Below, piece after piece: positions 54,462 through 64,000 of a stretch of 64,000 nt of DNA. Both the position numbers and the translations under genes were made by a program. Position 1 is the first letter of the stretch. Each line of letters begins with the position of its first letter. The stretch covers positions 2,813,501 to 2,877,500 of the forward strand of contig NZ_CP016499.1 of NCBI RefSeq assembly GCF_001713475.1, given 5' to 3'. Source of the stretch: Agrobacterium sp. RAC06 (GTDB taxonomy: Bacteria; Pseudomonadota; Alphaproteobacteria; Rhizobiales; Rhizobiaceae). Below the pieces are notes generated by a model. That model did no database searches, was not told the origin of the DNA, and was given only the letters and a program-made list of their open reading frames with translations.

Positions 54462-55982
54462 ATGACGACAGCTCCGCTCATCGAGCTTTCGGGGATTTCG
54501 AAGTCCTATGGGCCGATCCAGGCCCTGAAGACGATCGATTTCTCCGCCCGACCGGGCTCCGTGCACGCCATCCTCGGCGAAAACGGCGCCGGCAAATCGA
54601 CCCTGATGAAACTGCTTTCCGGGGCCATCCAGCCAACGACCGGCGAGATCCGCCTCGAGGGCAGGCCCATCCGGTTTTCCGGAACGCGCCAGGCGTCTGC
54701 CGCCGGCATCGTCTGCATGTTCCAGGAACTCTCGCTCCTGCCGACACTCTCCGTTGGCGACAACATCACGCTTGCCCGCCCGCAAACACGCTTCGGCTTC
54801 ATGCTCGCCAAAGCCTATGACGAAGCCCGTGCAGCCCTCGACCTGATCGGTGCCGAGAGCATTTCTCTCGACACGCCCGTGGAGGAACTCTCTCTCGCAG
54901 ACCGGCAGCGGGTGGAAATCGCCAAGGCGCTCTACCAGAAACCGCGTCTTCTCATCCTCGATGAGGCCACCTCCGCACTCGGCGCCTCCGCCGTCGAGAA
55001 AGTGTTCACCGTCATCCGCAAACTGCGCGACGAAGGTTGCTGCATACTGTTCATTTCCCATCGTTTCCACGAGGTCGAGGCCCTCGCCGACACGATTTCT
55101 GTGTTTCGCGCCGGACAGCATGTCCACACCTTCCCGGCAGGCACGATCGACAACCAGAGCATCGTGTCGCTGATGATCGGCGAGACAATGGACCGGCTTT
55201 TCCCGCCACCGCGTCCGGCCATGCCCGCAAATGTTGCGCCGCTTCTTTCCATCAAGGACTTGTCCTTCGCCGGTGAGCTCTTCGACGTCGGCTTCACGGT
55301 ACGCCCCGGCGAGATCTATGGTCTCGGTGGCCTCGAAGGCCAGGGCCAGCAGCGCGTGCTCGAAGCGATCTTTGGCACACTCTCGGGCGTCAGCGGGTCG
55401 ATCGAGCTCTCCGGCAAAATCTATGAGCGCCGCTCGCCGCATCGGTCGAAGTCACCGGAGATCGGCATCGCTCTGGTTCCCGAGGACCGCAAGACCGAGG
55501 GCATGATCCAGCCGCTGTCGATATCAGACAACATGCGGCTTGCCGGCATCGGACTTCACGGCGACAGCGAAGCGCTCGACGCCCGCTGCCTCGCCCTTCT
55601 CGAACGCCTCGAACTGACCTATGGCCAGCTCACCGACCCCGTCATGTCGCTGTCGGGTGGCAACCAACAAAAGGTGCTGCTTGCCAAATGGCTGGCGCTT
55701 GGACCACGCTGCCTGCTGCTGCTCGATCCCACCCGCGGCATCGACGTGAAGACCAAGGCGCAGATCTACCGCCTGCTCACCGACCTTGCCGGACAGGGCA
55801 TCGCCATCGTCATGCAATCGACGGATTACGAAGAGCTCGTGCATCTCTGCGATCGGGTCGCAGTCTTCTATCGTGGCCGCATCGCGCGGGAACTCAACGG
55901 CGACACACTGACGCCTGAAAACCTGATTTCAGCCGCCATGGGCCTCAGCACTGCCCCATCAGCGCCGGAGACCGTGCAATGA
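54462..55982 (+). CDS. Sugar ABC transporter ATP-binding protein (two-domain, RbsA type)
   Basis: A 506-residue ATPase with two ABC domains. Domain 1 has Walker A GENGAGKST near residue 39, ELSLADRQRVEIAKAL in the signature place and LLILDEATSAL. Domain 2 has the degenerate GLEGQGQQRV in place of Walker A, as usual for carbohydrate ATPases, with normal signature SLSGGNQQKVLLAKWL and LLLLDPTRGIDV. It overlaps the permease gene by four bases. Confidence 0.94.
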   Translation: MTTAPLIELSGISKSYGPIQALKTIDFSARPGSVHAILGENGAGKSTLMKLLSGAIQPTTGEIRLEGRPIRFSGTRQASAAGIVCMFQELSLLPTLSVGDNITLARPQTRFGFMLAKAYDEARAALDLIGAESISLDTPVEELSLADRQRVEIAKALYQKPRLLILDEATSALGASAVEKVFTVIRKLRDEGCCILFISHRFHEVEALADTISVFRAGQHVHTFPAGTIDNQSIVSLMIGETMDRLFPPPRPAMPANVAPLLSIKDLSFAGELFDVGFTVRPGEIYGLGGLEGQGQQRVLEAIFGTLSGVSGSIELSGKIYERRSPHRSKSPEIGIALVPEDRKTEGMIQPLSISDNMRLAGIGLHGDSEALDARCLALLERLELTYGQLTDPVMSLSGGNQQKVLLAKWLALGPRCLLLLDPTRGIDVKTKAQIYRLLTDLAGQGIAIVMQSTDYEELVHLCDRVAVFYRGRIARELNGDTLTPENLISAAMGLSTAPSAPETVQ

Positions 55983-56947
55983 CCGCGCTCTACATCCGAC
56001 GCAACCTGCGCGTCATCATCCCGACCATCGCTTTTGTCGCCCTCTTCGTGCTCTACATCGCCACCCATCCGCGGGGGCTCTCCACCTATGTACTGACGAT
56101 CTGGTCCAACCAGTCCGCGCTCCTGGTGTTTGCCGCCTTCGCTCAGTTCTTTGTTGTCCTGGTACGCGGCATAGACCTCTCGGTCGGTGCCGTCGTGGCA
56201 CTCACCAATGTCACGGCTTCCTTCGCACTGGCCGGCGACGGCGGATCGCTTGTTTTCGGCATGGCTGCCGTTCTTTTGGTCGGCATGGCCTGCGGGTTGT
56301 TCACGGGCCTCTTCGTCTGCTTCGGCAACGTGCCGCCGATCGTCGCGACCCTCGCCACCGGCGCGATCTATTCCGGCATCGCGCTTTACCTCAGGCCGAC
56401 GCCAGGCGGCGGTGTAAACTCCGAGCTTTCCGATGCCTTCACCTACGCGATCGGCCCTATCCCGACCTCTCTGATACTAATCATTGTCACCGTGCTTGTG
56501 ATCACCATCGTGCTGCGCAAGACGAGTTTCGGCATGGCGCTGAAAGCACTTGGAGCCAACGAGCATTCGGCGCAGCTCACCGGCATCAACACGACATCCA
56601 TGCGCATCTCCGCCCATGTACTGGGCGGGCTGATGGCCGGCATGGCGGGGCTTTATGTCTCCATGGTCACGATGACCGGCGATGCCGGCATCGGTCCGAC
56701 CTACACTCTGAACTCGATTGCAGCGATCGTGCTTGGCGGTGTGTCGCTTGCCGGTGGCATCGGCACGGCAATCGGCGTCGCCGTCGGCGCCATGCTGTTG
56801 AAGACCGTCGCCTCGCTGATGTTCTTCTCCGGCCTTCCTCCCCTCGCCCAGCCCTTTTTCGAGGGGCTGATCCTGGCGCTCGCGATTGCCTTCGGCTCCG
56901 TCGGCGTGCTGCGCATCCGCAACAAACTGAAGTTGTTCGCCCAATGA
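55979..56947 (+). CDS. Sugar ABC transporter permease 1
   Basis: A 322-residue RbsC-type permease with about nine to ten helices. VVLVRGIDLSVGAVVALTNV and GMALKALGANEHSAQLTGI are the conserved membrane and cytoplasmic loop motifs of the family, and SIAAIVLGGVSLAGGIGTAIG follows. Overlaps both neighbours by four bases. Confidence 0.94.
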   Translation: MTALYIRRNLRVIIPTIAFVALFVLYIATHPRGLSTYVLTIWSNQSALLVFAAFAQFFVVLVRGIDLSVGAVVALTNVTASFALAGDGGSLVFGMAAVLLVGMACGLFTGLFVCFGNVPPIVATLATGAIYSGIALYLRPTPGGGVNSELSDAFTYAIGPIPTSLILIIVTVLVITIVLRKTSFGMALKALGANEHSAQLTGINTTSMRISAHVLGGLMAGMAGLYVSMVTMTGDAGIGPTYTLNSIAAIVLGGVSLAGGIGTAIGVAVGAMLLKTVASLMFFSGLPPLAQPFFEGLILALAIAFGSVGVLRIRNKLKLFAQ

Positions 56948-57918
56948 CCGACCGCACGATATCAGGGCCAACAAGGCCCAGCCTTCCCGTCGATCCTGCC
57001 GTTCTCATTGTTGCAATCGGCTGCGGCCTGCTGCTGGCCGCCGGCGGAACCATTCTGCCGACATTTCTGACGGCGGGTTATATCCTGCAGCAACTGCAGA
57101 TCGCCTCTTTCCTCGGGATCATTGCGGCCGGCGCCACGCTGGTTATCCTGCTTGGCCATATCGATCTTTCGGTGCCGGCCGCAATTACAGCAATCGCCAT
57201 CGTCACTACGACGGTAGCGGGCTCCCAGGATCCGACATTGGCTGCTCTTGCTATTCCGATCGGGCTACTCACCGGCGCCCTGATCGGCCTGATCAACGGC
57301 ATTGGCGTGGCCTTCCTGCGCCTGCCGTCGATGGTTTGGACGCTGGCGATGAACTCAATGCTGATCGGGACCGTGGTCTTCTTCACCGGCGGCTTCAAGC
57401 CGCGCGGCATGGCTCCACCACTCTCGATCACGCTGTCACTCGAGCGCAGTTTCGGCATCCCCAATGCCTTCCTGTTCTGGCTGGTGGTGATGGCGGCCAT
57501 GTTTTACCTACTGCACCGGACCGTCTACGGCAAATATCTGATTGCCATGGGCAATTCGGAAAAAGCCGCCTACCTCTCCGGCATTCGCGTGCGGCTCGTC
57601 ACTACCCTCACCTTCGTCGTCGCCGGCGTCTTTACGGCGATTGGCGCCATCCTGCTCGCCGGCTATGCCAACCAGGCCTATCAGGGCATGGGCGACCCCT
57701 ATATGCTGCCTGTTATCACCGCTGTGGTCATCGGTGGAACGTCGATCATGGGAGGCCAGGGTGGATATGGCGGCACCATCGTTGGGGCCATCTTCATCAC
57801 ACTCCTGTCCTCTATCCTCTCTGTGCTGCAGATGCCGGAAGCCTTCAGGCAGATTGTCTTCGGTGTCATCATTCTGGCCATGCTTTTGATCCGTGGCTAC
57901 AAAAGGAGCTTTCGCTGA
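56944..57918 (+). CDS. Sugar ABC transporter permease 2
   Basis: A 324-residue second RbsC-type permease, a paralogue of the preceding gene. VILLGHIDLSVPAAITAIAI, YLIAMGNSEKAAYLSGIRVR and AVVIGGTSIMGGQGGYGGT match the family loops. Two permeases suggest a heterodimeric channel. Its stop codon shares a base with the start of the dehydrogenase gene. Confidence 0.94.
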   Translation: MTDRTISGPTRPSLPVDPAVLIVAIGCGLLLAAGGTILPTFLTAGYILQQLQIASFLGIIAAGATLVILLGHIDLSVPAAITAIAIVTTTVAGSQDPTLAALAIPIGLLTGALIGLINGIGVAFLRLPSMVWTLAMNSMLIGTVVFFTGGFKPRGMAPPLSITLSLERSFGIPNAFLFWLVVMAAMFYLLHRTVYGKYLIAMGNSEKAAYLSGIRVRLVTTLTFVVAGVFTAIGAILLAGYANQAYQGMGDPYMLPVITAVVIGGTSIMGGQGGYGGTIVGAIFITLLSSILSVLQMPEAFRQIVFGVIILAMLLIRGYKRSFR

Positions 57919-58832
57919 TGTCTCACCTTCCGTCCGTCGCCGTCGTCGGCCTCGGCTCCATGGGCCTCGGCATGGCGCGCTCGCTGGTCCGGGCCGGACA
58001 TGCCGTGCGTGGCTTTGACATCAGTGCCGATGCGCTGAACGCGCTTGAAGCCGCTGGCGCCGCCGCTACCAAAAGTCCCGCCGATGCGGCAACCGGCGCC
58101 GACATTGCCGTCGTCGTCGTGGTCAATGCGGCACAGACCGAGACCGTGCTGTTTGCCGAAAACGGTGTCTTATCTGCCATGAAGCCCGGCGGAGTGGTGA
58201 TCGCCTGCGCCACCATCTCGCCGTCAGAGGCCAAGCGCTTTGCCGCCTGCGTCGAGGAAGCTGGCCTTCTTTATGTCGATGGTCCGATCAGCGGCGGCTC
58301 GAAAAAGGCCGAAGCTGGTCAGCTGACCTTTATGGCCTCCGGCTCGAAGGCAGCCTTTGCTGCAGCACGACCGGCGCTCGATGCGATGGCGGGAACAGTC
58401 TACGAACTCGGTGACCAGCCCGGCATCGGCTCCTCGTTCAAGATCGTCAACCAGCTGCTGGCAGGGGTACACATCGCTGCTGCCTGCGAGGCGATTACCT
58501 TCGCCAAGAGCCTCGACCTCGACATTTCACGCGTCTTCGACGTGATTACCAAGTCGGCCGGCAACAGCTGGATGTTCGAAAACCGAATCCCGCATGTGCT
58601 GGAAGGCGATTACACGCCGCACAGCGCGGTTGCGATCTTCACCAAGGATCTCGGCATCGTCTCCGATATTGGTCGCCAGACGAAGTTCCCTCTGCCGATC
58701 GCAAGTGCTGCGCTTCAGCTCTTCATCATGACCGAGGCCGCCGGCATGGGCCGGGACGACGACAGCTCGGTGGCGCGCCTGCTCGCGAAGGTTTCCGGCC
58801 TCAAGCTGCCCGGCATGGAAGACGAGGACTGA
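57918..58832 (+). CDS. ltnD: L-threonate dehydrogenase (3-hydroxyisobutyrate dehydrogenase family)
   Basis: A 304-residue NAD-dependent beta-hydroxyacid dehydrogenase. The dinucleotide motif GLGSMGLGMA spans 11-20, the substrate loop DGPISGGSKKAEAGQLTFMA spans 121-140, and the catalytic pair Lys175 and Asn178 lies in FKIVNQLLAG. LtnD/OtnD enzymes oxidise L-threonate or D-erythronate at carbon 2 to 2-oxo-tetronate. The frame is open far upstream, but the ATG at 57918 overlaps the permease stop and has AGGAG upstream. Choice between threonate and erythronate needs biochemistry. Confidence 0.9.
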   Translation: MSHLPSVAVVGLGSMGLGMARSLVRAGHAVRGFDISADALNALEAAGAAATKSPADAATGADIAVVVVVNAAQTETVLFAENGVLSAMKPGGVVIACATISPSEAKRFAACVEEAGLLYVDGPISGGSKKAEAGQLTFMASGSKAAFAAARPALDAMAGTVYELGDQPGIGSSFKIVNQLLAGVHIAAACEAITFAKSLDLDISRVFDVITKSAGNSWMFENRIPHVLEGDYTPHSAVAIFTKDLGIVSDIGRQTKFPLPIASAALQLFIMTEAAGMGRDDDSSVARLLAKVSGLKLPGMEDED

Positions 58833-58833
58833 C

Positions 58834-59601
58834 ATGCCCAAATTTGCTGCCAATCTGTCGATGATGTTCAACGAGGTGCTCTTCCTCGACCGTTTCGCGG
58901 CCGCAGCCGACTGCGGCTTCACAGCGGTGGAATATCTCTTCCCTTACGACCATCCGGCCGAACTCGTCGCCGAGAGGCTGCAGGCTGCGGGCCTTGCCCA
59001 GGCGCTGTTCAACATGCCGCCCGGCGACTGGGTGGCTGGCGAGCGCGGCATGGCCGCACTGCCCGGACGCGAGGCGGATTTCGCAGCAGCCCTGGATATG
59101 GCCATCGCCTATGCCAAGGTCATCGGCACGCCGCTTCTGCACATGATGGCGGGAATTGCACCGGCCACCGATCCGGCCGCGATCGTCACCTATCGCAACA
59201 ACCTGAAGCACGCGACCGACCGCACTGGCGAGGCTGGCATCGGTCTCGTGATAGAGCCAATCAACGGTCGCGACATGCCGGGTTATTTCCTCAACGACTT
59301 CAACCGCGCGGTCGACTTCCTCGGCGAAATGGATGCGGCACATGTGAAGCTGCAGTTTGACGTCTATCACCGGCAAATCCTGCATGGGGACGTGATTATG
59401 GCGCTGCGGCAGATGGCGCCAATCATCGGTCATATCCAGATCGCCTCGGTGCCGGAGCGGCACGAACCTATGACCGGAGAGCTCGATGACCGCAGGATCT
59501 TCGGCGAGATCGATGCGGTCGGCTACCTCGGTTATGTCGGCTGCGAATATCGCCCGGCTGCGGGTACCCGCGAGGGGCTTGGCTGGATGAACAAACTCTA
59601 A
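58834..59601 (+). CDS. otnI: 2-oxo-tetronate isomerase (hydroxypyruvate isomerase family)
   Basis: A 255-residue TIM-barrel isomerase of the Hyi/OtnI group. Marks are KFAANLSMMFNEVLFLDRF, VEYLFPYDHPA, FNMPPGDWVAGERGMA, LVIEPINGRDMPGYFL with the metal/base Glu, LQFDVYHRQ, IGHIQIASVPERHEP and CEYRPA with the second Glu. OtnI converts 2-oxo-tetronate to 3-oxo-tetronate, linking LtnD with OtnK. The gene starts one base after the ltnD stop. Confidence 0.92.
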   Translation: MPKFAANLSMMFNEVLFLDRFAAAADCGFTAVEYLFPYDHPAELVAERLQAAGLAQALFNMPPGDWVAGERGMAALPGREADFAAALDMAIAYAKVIGTPLLHMMAGIAPATDPAAIVTYRNNLKHATDRTGEAGIGLVIEPINGRDMPGYFLNDFNRAVDFLGEMDAAHVKLQFDVYHRQILHGDVIMALRQMAPIIGHIQIASVPERHEPMTGELDDRRIFGEIDAVGYLGYVGCEYRPAAGTREGLGWMNKL

Positions 59602-59623
59602 TCTTGTCGGGAGCTTGGGTGGA

Positions 59624-60511
59624 ATGCGTTACACGGATTGGTTCGAGATCGTTGACCCGGCGTTCAAATCGCTGATCCTGCCGAATGTGCATGTCGACCA
59701 ACTCTACACCGGCGGACGCTGGCTGGAGGGGCCAGTCTACGTGCCGGCGGCACGCCATCTGCTCTTCTCGGACATCCCGAACAATCGTGTCCTGCGATAC
59801 GACGAGGTAAACGAGACGGTTGCGATTTTCGAAGCTCCGTCCAACTTTGCCAACGGCCATACTCTCGATCGTGAAGGACGGGTAATTTCCTGCGAGCACT
59901 TTACTCGGCGCGTCACTCGCCGAGAGCATGATGGTAGCCTGACAACTCTCGCCGAGAGTTTCGGTGGCAAACGGCTGAATTCGCCAAACGACGTGATTGC
60001 GGACAGCAAAGGCAGTATCTGGTTCACCGATCCAAGCTATGGCATCTCGACCCCTTATGAGGGATCTCTCGCGGAAAGCGAAATCGGAAGCCGAAACGTC
60101 TACCGGCTCACACCCGACGGTCAGCTTGAGGCCATCATCACCAATTTGCAGCAGCCGAACGGGCTCGCCTTGTCGCGTGACGAACAGACCTTGTACGTGG
60201 TCGACAGCGGTGTTCAGCCGGCTAAGCTCATGGCCTATGCTTTGGATACATCGGCGAAGCCAGCCTCCGGTCGTGTGTTTTCCGAGTGCCCTAACGGCAT
60301 GTATGATGGCGTTCGCATTGATCAATCAGGACATGTATGGACGAGTGCGGGCGATGGCGTCCATTGCCTTGGGCCTGATGGGACGCTCATCGGCAAGATC
60401 CTGATTCCCGAGACAGTGAGCAATGTTTGCTTTGGAGGGCGGGAGAAAAACCGCCTCTACATCACTGCCACGCGATCCCTGTTCGCTGTGTACCTCAATG
60501 CGAGAGGCTAG
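59624..60511 (+). CDS. SMP-30/gluconolactonase family lactonase
   Basis: A 295-residue six-bladed propeller. Metal ligands of the family are visible: Glu in RWLEGPVY, Asn in LNSPNDV, and Asp in YVVDSGV, plus Asp in MYDGVRIDQSGHVW. It would open a sugar lactone to the free acid, giving threonate, gluconate or similar for the preceding pathway. It lies 22 bases after otnI on the same strand; ATG at 59624 has GGTGGA close by, and a TTG at 59615 is less likely. Base composition of the last third is a bit less GC-rich than the neighbours. Confidence 0.88.
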   Translation: MRYTDWFEIVDPAFKSLILPNVHVDQLYTGGRWLEGPVYVPAARHLLFSDIPNNRVLRYDEVNETVAIFEAPSNFANGHTLDREGRVISCEHFTRRVTRREHDGSLTTLAESFGGKRLNSPNDVIADSKGSIWFTDPSYGISTPYEGSLAESEIGSRNVYRLTPDGQLEAIITNLQQPNGLALSRDEQTLYVVDSGVQPAKLMAYALDTSAKPASGRVFSECPNGMYDGVRIDQSGHVWTSAGDGVHCLGPDGTLIGKILIPETVSNVCFGGREKNRLYITATRSLFAVYLNARG

Positions 60512-60542
60512 CCTGAGGAATTGACGGAGCCTACGAAACGCC

Positions 60543-60573
60543 AAAAGCTCCTCGTGTTTTGCGAGGAGCTTTT
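60543..60573. terminator. Bidirectional terminator between lactonase and rRNA operon
   Basis: AAAAGCTCCTCG (60543-60554) pairs perfectly with CGAGGAGCTTTT (60562-60573), 12 bp with a seven-base loop. The A and T tracts make it work on both strands, ending the lactonase operon (+) and the tRNA-fMet end of the rRNA operon (-). Confidence 0.9.
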
Positions 60574-60600
60574 CAGTATATGGCGTTTTTTTCGAGATTT

Positions 60601-60677
<77 letters not shown>

Positions 60678-60682
60678 CCAAG

Positions 60683-60705
60683 AGCGCAACTATGATTGTT
60701 GCGCT
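60683..60705. repeat. Hairpin between tRNA-fMet and 5S
   Basis: AGCGCAAC (60683-60690) pairs with GTTGCGCT (60698-60705). It stands just upstream of the tRNA in transcript order and may be a processing element. Confidence 0.5.
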
Positions 60706-60723
60706 TGAGAGTTCTTACCAAGC

Positions 60724-60747
60724 AAAAAGGGCCGCTTTATGCGGCCC
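60724..60747 (-). terminator. Terminator-like hairpin after 5S, before tRNA-fMet
   Basis: On the minus strand GGGCCGC-ATAAA-GCGGCCC is followed by TTTTTGCTT, a good intrinsic terminator shape that lies between 5S and tRNA-fMet. No strong promoter is seen between it and the tRNA. Confidence 0.65.
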
Positions 60748-60789
60748 GATGTTTTCGGCTTGGGCCGATTTTGTGTTGAGAAGATTGGT

Positions 60790-60835
60790 GTATTTGCGAT
60801 GCAAAACCTGAGGTATTTGCTTTTACAAAACCTGA
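60790..60835. repeat. Imperfect tandem direct repeat downstream of 5S
   Basis: GTATTTGC-N4-CAAAACCTGA at 60790-60811 is repeated as GTATTTGC-N5-CAAAACCTGA at 60813-60835. It lies in the rRNA trailer and has no clear function. Confidence 0.6.
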
Positions 60836-60851
60836 CAACATTGCCTTTAGC

Positions 60852-60970
60852 AGACCTGGCAGCGACCTACTCTCCCGCGTCTTGAGACGAAGTACCATTG
60901 GCGCTGGGGCGTTTCACGGCCGTGTTCGGAATGGGAACGGGTGCAGCCACCCCGCCATGACCACCAGGTC
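60852..60970 (-). rRNA. 5S ribosomal RNA
   Basis: The minus strand begins GACCTGGTGGTCATGGCGGG and contains the universal CCCATTCCGAACACGG and the terminal GTCGCTGCCAGGTC that pairs with the 5-prime end. Ends are set by the terminal helix and may be off by one or two bases. Confidence 0.96.
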
Positions 60971-61065
60971 GGCTAAGGGCAATGTTGTTGAGAAGCTGGT
61001 ACAGGGATTACCTGTTTGTCTTTTTGAACACGTATTTGGCATCATCGCCCGGTTTTGTCCGGGCC

Positions 61066-61078
61066 GATGAGCATGGTC

Positions 61079-61090
<12 letters not shown>
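61066..61090. repeat. 23S processing stem, 3-prime arm
   Basis: This 25-base segment is complementary, except for a central three-base stretch, to 63882-63906 on the other side of 23S. Such a stem is the usual RNase III target that frees 23S from the precursor. Confidence 0.75.
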
Positions 61091-63881
<2,791 letters not shown>

Positions 63882-63888
<7 letters not shown>

Positions 63889-64000
63889 TCATTGCCAATG
63901 CTCATCTATAGCTCAATCAGACCTTGCGGTCAGATCCAGCAATCCGGCTACCTTTTACAACCAGACCATTCAGATGCCATCGACGTGTTCGACAAGTCTG
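63882..64000 (-). other. 16S-23S spacer (partial) with 5-prime arm of 23S processing stem
   Basis: 63882-63906 is the second arm of the 23S processing stem. The remaining 94 bases up to the window end hold no tRNA; tRNA-Ala and tRNA-Ile would be expected further upstream, outside the window. Confidence 0.7.

Overview
The window looks like a chromosomal segment of a Rhizobiaceae-type alphaproteobacterium (Agrobacterium/Rhizobium/Ensifer relatives). This is inferred from the high-GC coding style, the HutF-type histidine pathway, a cyoABCD operon followed by a SURF1 gene, the abundance of ABC and TRAP sugar-acid transporters, and an rRNA operon end with 23S-5S-tRNA-fMet order and an enlarged 23S helix 9. 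No phage, plasmid origin, CRISPR array or intact insertion sequence is visible.

Region by region. 1-8803 (+): a histidine-utilisation operon, hutF(partial)-hutH2-hutI-hutH-hutG-hutU-hutD-hutC, tightly packed with ATGA-type overlaps. It contains both a normal histidine ammonia-lyase and a paralogue that lacks the Ala-Ser-Gly triad from which the MIO cofactor forms. 8862-14920: an RND efflux operon with two lipoprotein adaptors (-), divergent from a TetR regulator (+). 14942-19906 (-): cyoABCD ubiquinol oxidase plus SURF1, divergent from an MHS-type MFS transporter (20144-21478, +). 21556-22529: a decayed spacer holding a broken nasT-like ANTAR regulator fragment next to a frameshifted IS3-family transposase relic. 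22530-29958: an NTF2-like protein and TetR regulator (-) divergent from a polyamine/opine-type ABC transporter, a metallo-beta-lactamase-fold hydrolase and an aldehyde dehydrogenase (+).

30023-42208 is an unusual sugar-acid cluster: EamA exporter, Dpp-type ABC transporter and DapA-family aldolase (-); cytosolic sialidase-like BNR protein, PdxA2-type dehydrogenase and Fe-dependent alcohol dehydrogenase (+); then FadR-type regulator and a short DUF1537 four-carbon acid-sugar kinase (-). 42527-50053 (+) is a hexuronate/L-idonate module: FadR-type regulator, DctPQM TRAP transporter, idonate-type dehydrogenase, UxuA and UxuB. 50141-59601 is a near-textbook L-threonate/D-erythronate module: otnC-otnK-lacI (-) facing a sugar ABC transporter, ltnD and otnI (+), with repeated LacI operators between them; an SMP-30 lactonase follows.

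60543-64000 (-) is the end of an rRNA operon: 16S-23S spacer (partial), 23S, 5S, tRNA-fMet, then a bidirectional terminator. Most catabolic modules pair a transporter with enzymes that funnel sugar acids to pyruvate/KDG or dihydroxyacetone phosphate. Two DUF1537-kinase routes (PdxA2-type and OtnC-type) lie within about 15 kb of each other, so the segment looks like a catabolic island for plant- or soil-derived acid sugars. All assignments come from reading the sequence and recalling families; no database search was run.
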